A stretch of DNA of 48,164 bases from Betaproteobacteria bacterium (lineage in GTDB: Bacteria; Pseudomonadota; Gammaproteobacteria; Burkholderiales; SG8-41). The stretch lies in NCBI GenBank assembly GCA_025363575.1, contig JANYDM010000080.1, positions 1 through 48,164 of the forward strand, written 5' to 3'. The notes under the pieces were generated by a model that saw only the letters and a program-made list of their open reading frames with translations, searched no databases and was not told where the DNA came from. This document shows positions 40,299 to 48,164 of the stretch, in pieces. Numbering within the stretch: position 1 is the stretch's first letter; each line of letters opens with the position of its first letter. The position numbers were made by a program, and so were the translations under genes.

Positions 40299-43200
40299 AT
40301 GGTTATGGCGTTTACCACGCGGCGGTTTCCGGTTTGCCAGCCCAAGGTTATCGCGGTAGCCGTCGCTTCGTGTTTCGTCATCGATGCCGCGCTTGCCAAT
40401 CCCACTGGCATGGCAGTGGTCAACGGCTCCGCGTCGGCCGTCACCACCGGAAATACCCTTAGCATCGTCAACTCTCCTGGCGCGATTCTCAATTGGCAGG
40501 GTTTCTCGATCGGCCGGAATGAAGTCACTCGCTTTATCCAGCAGTCGTCCGCCAGTTCGGTTCTCAATCGCGTAGTCGGCGCCGATCCGTCGGTCATACT
40601 CGGTACCCTGCAGTCGAACGGCCGCGTATTTCTGGTCAACCCCAACGGCATATTGTTTGGCGCCGGTGCGCAGGTCGACGTCGCGGGGTTGGTGGCGTCC
40701 ACGTTGAATCTTTCGAACCAGGATTTTCTTGCCGGCCGCATGCGTTTCACCGAGGCCGACGGAACTGGTGGCGTCGTCAATCAGGGCTCGATCACGACAC
40801 CGAACGGCGGTAGCGTCTATTTGATTGCGCCTAACGTGCAGAACAACGGCATCATCCAGAGTCCGCACGGCGAAGTGATGCTTGCCGCCGGCAAGCGCGT
40901 CGAATTGCTGGACACCGGCACGCCGAACCTGCGCGTGCAAATCGAGGCGCCCGACAACGAGGCGGTCAATGTCGGACAAATCGTTGCCAACAGCGGCAAG
41001 ATCGGCATCTATGCGGGATTAATCAGGAACAGAGGTTCGATCCGCGCTGACGGTGTCATCATCGGCGAGCACGGCGAGATTCTGCTCAAGGCCACTAAAA
41101 GTGTAACGCTCGATGCGGGAAGTGCGATAAGCGCCAGCGGGGCGCAAGGCGGCCAAATCGTGCTGGAGTCCGGTGAGGCCACGCACGTTGCCGGCACGGT
41201 GGAGGCAAAGGGGGTCCAAGGCGCCGGCGGCATGGTGCAGGTTCTCGGCACTCGTGTCGATTTGATCGATCATTCGGTCATTGATGTCTCCGGCAAAAGC
41301 GGCGGCGGCACGATACTCGTCGGCGGCGATTATCAGGGCGCCAATGCCAGCGTACCGAACGCATTGAGTTCGTATGTGGGCAGCGACGTGATCTTGCGTG
41401 CCGATGCAGGTTCGTCCGGCAATGGCGGCAAGGTGATTGTCTGGTCGGATGAGCAAACGCGCGCTTATGGGACTATTTCCGCCATCGGCAGTCCAAATGG
41501 CAAGGGTGGATTTGTCGAAACCTCGGGTCACTCGCTCGATATCAACGGCATTCGCGTCAACACAGGCGGCGGCAACTGGCTGATCGATCCGACAGGGTTC
41601 GTGGTAGGCGCAGGCGGCGACATTACCGGTGCCCAACTGGGCGCCAATCTCGAAAGCAACAATGTCACCATCCTGAGCAGCCAGGGCAACAGCAATACCG
41701 GCGCCGATGGCGACATCGAAGTGGCTGATGCAGTGACATGGAGCAATGCCACCACGCTGACGTTGTCCGCCTATCACGACATTAAAATATTTCAACCGGT
41801 GACGGCTTCTTCCGGCAACGTCGTGTTGCGCGCCGACAGCAGTGGATACTATAACGGGACTGTTTCATTCAGTGGCAGCGGCAGCATCTACGCAGGGGGC
41901 TCCGTCAACATTTTTTACAACCCGGTGAGCTACACGAGCCCGACTGATTTTAGCGGCAACGTCACTGCAAACAATGGATTTACCGCGTGGATGCTGGTCA
42001 ATGACGTGGGCAATGAATTCGGTGCTGGCGGCAGGGGCTTGCAGGCGATTAATAGCAACCTGTCCGGCAACTACGCGCTGGGCAATAACATTGATGCATC
42101 GTCGACCAGCGGTTGGACATTCGGCGGGTTTGCTCCGTTGGGCACGAACGGTAATGCCTTCGGCGGAAAATTTGACGGCAACGGCCACGTCATCACCAAT
42201 CTCTACATGAATCATGGCAGCACCGACTATATGGGGCTATTCGGCTCGGTGAGCGGTTCGATTGCAAACGTCGGCTTGATTGACGAGTCTGTTTACGGTT
42301 CGAATTTCGTTGGCGGCCTCGCCGGGGAAGTGGTTTCCGGCGGCACCATTTTCAATAGTTATACGTCCGGACAAGGCACCATCAGCAGCGGTTTCGGCAA
42401 TGGGATCGGTGGTCTGGTCGGGCTCAATGCCGGCACTATCGAACAGAGTTACAGCAGCATTGCTGTCAGCGGCCACAACCTGGTCGGTGGCCTTGTCGGT
42501 TACAACAATTCCGGCACAATCGACAACAGCTATGCCACCGGTACCGTTACCGGCGGCCACAGTATTAGTTATGTTGGCGGGCTGGTGGGCCAAAACGGCG
42601 GCATCATCACCAACAGTTACGCTACCGGCAACTCCGTCAGTGCGTTTGACTTCGGTGGCGGTTTGATCGGCCTAAATGATGCGTCCGGCACGGTCACCAA
42701 CAGTTACTGGGATGTGATAACGACAGGACAGCCCAGTAACGGCATCGCCGTAAATTTCGGCTCTGCCACCATATATGGCGTGGATAGCACCTCTGCCTAT
42801 CTACAAAGCAACTACGCGGGCTTCGATTTTGGCAGCGTCTGGTGGATTAGCGAGAACAACACGCGGCCATTCCTGCGCGCTGAAAATAATCCGCTCATCA
42901 ATAATGCACACCAACTGCAACTGATGGCAATGAATCCGGGCGCAAGTTACGCATTGGGACGCCCGTTGGATATGACCGAGCTCACCCATGCTTCCGGATT
43001 GTGGAATACCACGACCGGATTCGTGCCGGTTGGCGATGCCGTCACGCCATTCAGCGGCCGTTTCAATGGACAGGGCTACAGCGTGTCCGGACTCGTCATC
43101 TATCGTCCAGGCGAGGACAACGTGGGGCTGTTCGGTGTAATCAATTCCGGGGTCGATGTTTTTGGTCTGTCGTTGACCGGTGCAGCAATCGTAGGCAACG

Positions 43201-46200
43201 ATCAGGTTGGCGCACTGGCCGGCCAGAACAACGGAAACATCGTCTTTGGTAGCGCCTCGGGGACGGTCACCGGCAACAACAATGTGGGCGGTCTGGTCGG
43301 AAAAAATACCGGCTATCTCGACAGCAGCAGCCGCAACGATGCCAGCGTGAGTGGCGTAAGCAACGTCGGCGGTCTGGTCGGATGGAATACCAACAGCGGT
43401 TTCATGAACTACAGCGATGCCAACTATGGCGATGTCAGCGGCGTTAGTAACGTCGGCGGCTTGATTGGCCTGAACGACGGTTATCTGGCTTCAGCCACGA
43501 ATAACGGCGCGGTTAGCGGTGGCGACAATGTCGGTGGCTTGGTCGGTCAGCAAAACAATCTCTTTATCGTCAACAGTTACAACTACGGGACAGTAACCGG
43601 CACTGGGGACGGCGCGGGCGGCATTGCTGGTGCGATCAACAACGGATTGATTACGGGCAGCGGCAACTTCGCGGCGGTGACCGGCAACAACGCGGTGGGC
43701 GGAATTGCCGGAGAGTTTGGCGGCGGGATCAGTGGCAGCTACAACACCGGGAGTGTGACGGGTAGCACGGTCGTTGGCGGACTGGTCGGCAGTAACTTCG
43801 GCAGTTCCTCCATTATCAATTCACATTACAACTTCGGCACGGTCAGCATCAATGGCAGCACTGGCGTGGTTACGCGCGGCGCGTTGAATGCAGCCCAGTA
43901 CACGGATTGGATCAACAACGGCTTGTCGCTGGATATCACGCACTACGCGTCTACGCTGCCGTTGATTGGCGGCTATTACACGATCAGTAGCGCGCAAGGG
44001 CTAAGCGACATGCTGGGATTCGCCGACGTGCCGGCCTATAAATTCAGACTGGGCGCCAACATCGACCTCGCGTCCGCGCCCGGGCTCTTCATTCCTTATT
44101 TCTCGGCGCGGGAATTCGACGGCAACGCCAAGACCATTTCGAATCTTTCAGTCAACCGGCCGTATCTTGAAAACGTCGGCATGTTCGGTGCAATCGACAA
44201 CTCGACTTCGATACATGACTTTACGGTCTCGAATGCAAACCTTGCCGGTTACATCAATGTCGGCGGCGCGGTTGGCTACAACGTCAGTGGCTTCGTCAAC
44301 AATGTCGACGTCAGCGGCAGCGTAACCGGCCAGTTTCAGGTGGGTGGCCTGGTCGGCCTGAATGCGCGGTCCATCACCAACAGTTCATTTGCCGGCAGTG
44401 TCAGCGCCAATTCCTTATACGGCATGCTGGTGGGCGCGACCGTCGGCGCGGGCACCTTGACCAATACCCGCTACGACATCAATGCGGCGACCCTCAATGG
44501 GCTAGCGAATTTCGTCAGCGTTGGCGGATTGTATAGCAGCCAGTTTACAGACTGGGCGACCCATGGCCATACGCTGAATCTCGCCAACTATTACGATTGC
44601 AGCAGCGGTTACTGCATAGTCAACGGCGTGCAAGGCGTGAAAGATCTGCTGGGTTTTTCCGACAATGCGGCTGCCAAATTCAAACTCGGCGGAAATATTG
44701 ATCTGGCATTGGCTCCTGGCTTGTTCGTTCCCACGTTCTCGGCGCTGGAACTGGATGGAGCGGGGAACACTGTTTCCAATCTTTCAATCAATCAGCCTTC
44801 GAGCAATTACATCGGTTTCATCGGCACGCTGGCCGCGGGTTCGACGCTGAAAAATATCGTGCTTACCGGCGTCAACGTGACCGGCTTTTCCACTACGGGC
44901 GGCTTGGTCGGCAGCAACGCCGGCACAATCATCAACGCCAGCAGCAGCGGCAATGTGCATGGAAATGGCGGGTTGGTCGGATTGAACACGGGAAGCATCA
45001 CCGGCAGCTATTCTGCTGGAACAGTATCGGGCGATAGCGACGTCGGCGGCCTGGCCGGGCTCAATACGACCAACGGTAGTGCAACCGGATCGATTGCCAC
45101 CAGCTACAGCCAGGCAAACGTCTCCGGCAATTCGGTGCTTGGGGGACTGGTCGGCCAGAACGCCGGTAATGCAACTATCACCGACAGCTATGCGACGGGC
45201 TCTGTTACGGGCGTGACTAACGGCGTGGGAGGCCTGGTCGGGTTTCAAACCGGAGGAACGATCGTCAGGACCTACAGCACTGGCGCGGTCGCCAGCGGCT
45301 TCCCGGCCGGCGGTTTGCTCGGAGCAAGTTTTGGCGGAACCATCAGCGGAAGCTATTGGGACATTCAGACCAGCGGCCAGGCGACGAGCGCGGGCGGCAC
45401 CGGTCTGACCACTGCGCAGATGCAGACGCAGAGCAATTTTGTTGGCTGGGATTTTGCCAATGTCTGGCAGATCAGCGGCGGATCGTATCCGACGCTGCGC
45501 AGTTCCGGCGGTTGTGCCGTCGACAATTGCTGGGTGGGCGGAGTCGACTTTTTCTGGACCACTGCGGGCAACTGGCTGACGCACGCGGTTCCCGATGCTA
45601 GCCAGAACGTATTCATTCCCAATCTCGCGGGTAGCCAGACGATCACGATCGCAAGCGGCACGGAAGCCGTGAAGAGCGTGTCTTTCGGCGGCGACGAAAC
45701 CTTCGCTCTGACCGGCGGCAGTTTTACGTTTGCCAGTCCATCGTCGATCACCGGCACGCTGTCGGTCGCGGGCGGAACCTTTACAGCGAACAGCACGCTG
45801 TTTACGAACGCACTCAATCTGTCCAGCGGCGCACTCAACGGGACCGGCAGTGTCACGGTGACGAATGCTTACAGCCAGACCGGCGGTATGCTCAATATCG
45901 GTGGCAGCCTGTCGATCATGCAGGCGAGCGGCGCGCTCCATCTTGGCCAGATCACCGCGAACTCCATCATCGCGACCGCGCAAGCCGGCAGCGTGAACGT
46001 CAACGGCACACTCTCGTCAGCGGGCGATATCACGCTGGCGGCGCGTGGCGCGGCCAGTGATCTCGTCGTCTCGAACAACATCATCGGCACGGGCGCGGCC
46101 GGGAAAACGGTGACGCTGCAAGGCGATAACGCAGTCCTTTTTAATTCCGGCGCGGGCATCAGCACTGCTAACGCGCTGAACGTGATTCTCAATTCCGATC

Positions 46201-48164
46201 GCGACGCGAGCGGCGCGGGTAATATCCAGATCGGTACGGGCTCGTCCATCGTCACCAACGGCGGCAACGTCGTTATGGGTGGCGGCGCAAACCCGGCTAC
46301 CGGCTACGCGACCGGTAGCGGTAACGCGCTTCCCGGCGCCAGCGGCATCTACATCGACGGCGACATTACCGCTGGTGCCGGCAATGTCACCCTGCATGGC
46401 CGGGGTGCGGCAGCGGCGGGCGATGGCATCACTTTCAACGGCGGGACACTCTCGAGCAACGGTACGGCGAACATCGATGGCGTCTCGTTTGCGAGCGGTA
46501 CGCTCATCGACAATCACGCCTTCGTTGCAGGCGTGCGCTTCCTGAACGCCGGGACCCGCCTGACGACTTCAACCGGCACTATCAATGTGACCGGCGTGAG
46601 TAACGACAGCACAGGATTCGCGTCGCAGGGGGTTGCGGTCGATACCGCAGTGATCGAAACCACGGGCAGCGGCTCGCTGACGCTGAACGGCACCAGCAGC
46701 AGCCTGAATACGGATTGGGGCGTAGGCGTCTTTAACAACGCTACTGTGCGCACCGTCGCGGCGGGCGGGGGCAGCGTGAACCTGAACGGCATCGGCCTCG
46801 GTGGCGATGGCGGCGTCGTCGCTTCAGGCGGCAACATACTTTCCGCTGGCGGGGAAATCCGCATCATCGCAAGCAGCATAGGTCTGCTGGGTCCGGGCGC
46901 CGGCGGCACGGCGGTGTCGATGATCGGCGGCCCAGCCAGCGGTAACATTCTGTTGAAGGCGACCGGCGGCAGTTATAACGGCATCAACACGGAATGGGTA
47001 GGCGGAGCGACAGTGAATGCCGGCGCCAGCGCGCTGACCATCGTTGGCGTTGCAAACAATGTAACGACTGATCACGGCGATCCCGCGAATTCCATGATGG
47101 CTGGCAGCCTGCGTCTGCTCGGCGGCGGCAACGTCAATCTGACAGCTAGCGGCAATCAAGTTGGCACGCTGGCTGCCAATATGCCGGGCAGCATCACCTA
47201 CAACAATGCCAGTAGCCTCGCTATCGGTTCGGTGACCAGCTTCGATGGCATAGGCACGACTACGACCAATGGCGTGACGGCGGGTACCGTGAATCTCGGC
47301 GCCGGCACGGTGACTGTGAATACAGGTTCAGTGCTGGCCGCTGCCGGCACCATCTCCGGCAACCTGGTCAACAATGGAACGGTGCAACCGGGCGGCGCCG
47401 CTACGGTCGGCACGCTCAACGTCACCGGCAATTACACACAGTCCGCCACCGGGACTTTGGCAGTGGATATTGTCGACGCATCCAATAGCGACTTGCTTGC
47501 GGTGTCAGGCAGTGCCGCTATGGACGGCACTCTCGCCGCTAACGTGGGTTACGCGCCGACCGCAGGCGACACCATATCGCTCATTACCGCATCGTCGGTG
47601 ACCGGCACCTTTGCATCTGTGACCGGCGCTGCCGGTATGACACCGACGTACAACGCCGCCAATTTTCAGCTTGTCATGTCGGGTAGCGGTGGCACTGATA
47701 CATGGCTGTTCGACGGTAGCGGCAGCTGGCTGAATCCGTCGCTCTGGAGCCTGGGGCACATTCCCGGATCGACAGACAACGTCGTGATCCCTGATTATCT
47801 GACGCAATTTACCGTGACCATTCCGTTTGGCGCGCAAGCGGCCAAAAGTATCATTGTTGTGGGCAACGACATTCTTTCAATTGCCGGCGGCGGACTCACG
47901 CTGACAAATTCCTCCACCATTAACGGAACGTTGAATATTTCGGCGGGAGCGTTGATCGCGAACGGCGCGTTGTCCGTCAACGCGCTCAACATGAGCGGAG
48001 GAACCTTAGGCGGCAGCGGAGTGGTGACGCTGACCGGTCCATCATCGATATGGACATACGGCAATCTGAGCGGAGGCGGTGGCACGCTGCTGGTGGGTAG
48101 CGGGGCGGTGTTGGACAAGATTGGTACTTCGACGGTGCAAGTGGCGAGCTATCAATTGAAGACG
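40299..48164 (+). CDS. Giant two-partner-secretion adhesin with GLUG repeats (3' end beyond window)
   Basis: An uninterrupted frame of 2622 codons, still open at the edge. Start ATG 40299 has ACGGGA upstream; ATG 40305 is the alternative. A long signal (VIAVAVASCFVIDAALANP) leads to the TPS domain: SIVNSPGAILNWQGFSIGRNEV and the diagnostic N-P-N-G near residue 114 (VFLVNPNGILFGAGAQVDV), with beta-helix repeats behind. Residues about 420-700 include GGNWLIDPTGFVVGAGGDIT and DIEVADAVTW, as in large betaproteobacterial FHA-type proteins. Residues about 640-1700 carry dozens of GLUG motifs (GGLVGxNxGxIxxSYATG), arranged in four blocks each headed by a LGxNID module. The C-terminal 900 residues are Gly/Ser/Thr-rich beta-helix. 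A TpsB partner is not in the window. Likely secreted and surface-displayed, for adhesion or biofilm. Confidence 0.93.
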   Translation, partial: MVMAFTTRRFPVCQPKVIAVAVASCFVIDAALANPTGMAVVNGSASAVTTGNTLSIVNSPGAILNWQGFSIGRNEVTRFIQQSSASSVLNRVVGADPSVILGTLQSNGRVFLVNPNGILFGAGAQVDVAGLVASTLNLSNQDFLAGRMRFTEADGTGGVVNQGSITTPNGGSVYLIAPNVQNNGIIQSPHGEVMLAAGKRVELLDTGTPNLRVQIEAPDNEAVNVGQIVANSGKIGIYAGLIRNRGSIRADGVIIGEHGEILLKATKSVTLDAGSAISASGAQGGQIVLESGEATHVAGTVEAKGVQGAGGMVQVLGTRVDLIDHSVIDVSGKSGGGTILVGGDYQGANASVPNALSSYVGSDVILRADAGSSGNGGKVIVWSDEQTRAYGTISAIGSPNGKGGFVETSGHSLDINGIRVNTGGGNWLIDPTGFVVGAGGDITGAQLGANLESNNVTILSSQGNSNTGADGDIEVADAVTWSNATTLTLSAYHDIKIFQPVTASSGNVVLRADSSGYYNGTVSFSGSGSIYAGGSVNIFYNPVSYTSPTDFSGNVTANNGFTAWMLVNDVGNEFGAGGRGLQAINSNLSGNYALGNNIDASSTSGWTFGGFAPLGTNGNAFGGKFDGNGHVITNLYMNHGSTDYMGLFGSVSGSIANVGLIDESVYGSNFVGGLAGEVVSGGTIFNSYTSGQGTISSGFGNGIGGLVGLNAGTIEQSYSSIAVSGHNLVGGLVGYNNSGTIDNSYATGTVTGGHSISYVGGLVGQNGGIITNSYATGNSVSAFDFGGGLIGLNDASGTVTNSYWDVITTGQPSNGIAVNFGSATIYGVDSTSAYLQSNYAGFDFGSVWWISENNTRPFLRAENNPLINNAHQLQLMAMNPGASYALGRPLDMTELTHASGLWNTTTGFVPVGDAVTPFSGRFNGQGYSVSGLVIYRPGEDNVGLFGVINSGVDVFGLSLTGAAIVGNDQVGALAGQNNGNIVFGSASGTVTGNNNVGGLVGKNTGYLDSSSRNDASVSGVSNVGGLVGWNTNSGFMNYSDANYGDVSGVSNVGGLIGLNDGYLASATNNGAVSGGDNVGGLVGQQNNLFIVNSYNYGTVTGTGDGAGGIAGAINNGLITGSGNFAAVTGNNAVGGIAGEFGGGISGSYNTGSVTGSTVVGGLVGSNFGSSSIINSHYNFGTVSINGSTGVVTRGALNAAQYTDWINNGLSLDITHYASTLPLIGGYYTISSAQGLSDMLGFADVPAYKFRLGANIDLASAPGLFIPYFSAREFDGNAKTISNLSVNRPYLENVGMFGAIDNSTSIHDFTVSNANLAGYINVGGAVGYNVSGFVNNVDVSGSVTGQFQVGGLVGLNARSITNSSFAGSVSANSLYGMLVGATVGAGTLTNTRYDINAATLNGLANFVSVGGLYSSQFTDWATHGHTLNLANYYDCSSGYCIVNGVQGVKDLLGFSDNAAAKFKLGGNIDLALAPGLFVPTFSALELDGAGNTVSNLSINQPSSNYIGFIGTLAAGSTLKNIVLTGVNVTGFSTTGGLVGSNAGTIINASSSGNVHGNGGLVGLNTGSITGSYSAGTVSGDSDVGGLAGLNTTNGSATGSIATSYSQANVSGNSVLGGLVGQNAGNATITDSYATGSVTGVTNGVGGLVGFQTGGTIVRTYSTGAVASGFPAGGLLGASFGGTISGSYWDIQTSGQATSAGGTGLTTAQMQTQSNFVGWDFANVWQISGGSYPTLRSSGGCAVDNCWVGGVDFFWTTAGNWLTHAVPDASQNVFIPNLAGSQTITIASGTEAVKSVSFGGDETFALTGGSFTFASPSSITGTLSVAGGTFTANSTLFTNALNLSSGALNGTGSVTVTNAYSQTGGMLNIGGSLSIMQASGALHLGQITANSIIATAQAGSVNVNGTLSSAGDITLAARGAASDLVVSNNIIGTGAAGKTVTLQGDNAVLFNSGAGISTANALNVILNSDRDASGAGNIQIGTGSSIVTNGGNVVMGGGANPATGYATGSGNALPGASGIYIDGDITAGAGNVTLHGRGAAAAGDGITFNGGTLSSNGTANIDGVSFASGTLIDNHAFVAGVRFLNAGTRLTTSTGTINVTGVSNDSTGFASQGVAVDTAVIETTGSGSLTLNGTSSSLNTDWGVGVFNNATVRTVAAGGGSVNLNGIGLGGDGGVVASGGNILSAGGEIRIIASSIGLLGPGAGGTAVSMIGGPASGNILLKATGGSYNGINTEWVGGATVNAGASALTIVGVANNVTTDHGDPANSMMAGSLRLLGGGNVNLTASGNQVGTLAANMPGSITYNNASSLAIGSVTSFDGIGTTTTNGVTAGTVNLGAGTVTVNTGSVLAAAGTISGNLVNNGTVQPGGAATVGTLNVTGNYTQSATGTLAVDIVDASNSDLLAVSGSAAMDGTLAANVGYAPTAGDTISLITASSVTGTFASVTGAAGMTPTYNAANFQLVMSGSGGTDTWLFDGSGSWLNPSLWSLGHIPGSTDNVVIPDYLTQFTVTIPFGAQAAKSIIVVGNDILSIAGGGLTLTNSSTINGTLNISAGALIANGALSVNALNMSGGTLGGSGVVTLTGPSSIWTYGNLSGGGGTLLVGSGAVLDKIGTSTVQVASYQLKT

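Noticed and set aside
44784..45983. Minus-strand frame of 399 codons inside the adhesin, plus others at 41019-41795 and 46017-46517
   Set aside because: The repetitive Gly/Asn/Thr codons of the adhesin lack stops on the other strand; the products are Ala/Arg/Asp-rich and without domains.

Overview
The window reads as chromosomal DNA of a GC-rich betaproteobacterium, probably an environmental Burkholderiales/Nitrosomonadales relative. Pointers are tandem periplasmic Bug (TctC-type) receptors, a PhaM-like granule protein, a betaproteobacterial-style CobD/CbiB paralogue, a small DUF3460-like protein and a fused MaeB malic enzyme. Genus cannot be read from this sequence. There is no rRNA operon, prophage, IS transposase or CRISPR array. 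Most of the window is compact and operonic.

Layout. (1) 1-6.1 kb: tRNA-Thr(UGU), a family-3 solute-binding protein, and a four-gene Gld-like ABC operon (ATPase, permease, GldG-like and DUF4340 proteins). (2) 6.1-7.9 kb: a candidate minus-strand small RNA, then a split-subunit nitrile hydratase / thiocyanate hydrolase-type metalloenzyme (two half-beta subunits plus an alpha-type subunit with the CTLCSC metal motif) and a small DUF3460-like gene. (3) 7.9-10.8 kb: three tandem Bug receptors, the first broken by one in-frame amber codon. (4) 10.9-16.5 kb: a TPR-glycosyltransferase-like protein, a double-hotdog thioesterase, an MFS exporter, a UDP-glucuronate decarboxylase-type enzyme and a D-2-hydroxyacid dehydrogenase. 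(5) 16.7-19.6 kb: a secreted protein, an ECF sigma factor, its probable membrane anti-sigma factor and a 58-residue CxxC-type protein overlapping it. (6) 19.6-24.5 kb: a lytic transglycosylase behind a consensus promoter and long structured leader, a PaaI thioesterase, PhaM, and a minus-strand operon pip-FAH-TauD. (7) 24.7-32.1 kb: MaeB, FumC, a Nudix hydrolase, a patatin, a GreB-type factor and a CobD/CbiB-family protein. (8) 32.1-35.3 kb: a 10-copy octamer repeat array with inverted copies, then M48 peptidase-phhB-rsgA on the minus strand, divergent from orn. (9) 35.4-48.2 kb: a FadL-type outer-membrane channel, a 1066-residue STAND/BTAD regulator, and a giant two-partner-secretion adhesin with GLUG repeats that is still open after 2622 codons at the window edge.

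How parts may work together. The FadL-type channel and BTAD regulator are probably co-transcribed. The regulator sits just upstream of the adhesin, and the gap before the adhesin holds a direct repeat with 11-bp phasing of the kind OmpR-fold BTAD/SARP regulators bind. The ECF sigma, anti-sigma, secreted protein and small overlapping protein look like one envelope-signalling unit. The main candidates for undescribed biology are the minus-strand sRNA at 6103-6205, the competing-hairpin leaders before the ECF sigma gene and the lytic transglycosylase, and the regulator-adhesin pair. All functional statements are inferred from sequence reading and family knowledge; no database search was possible.
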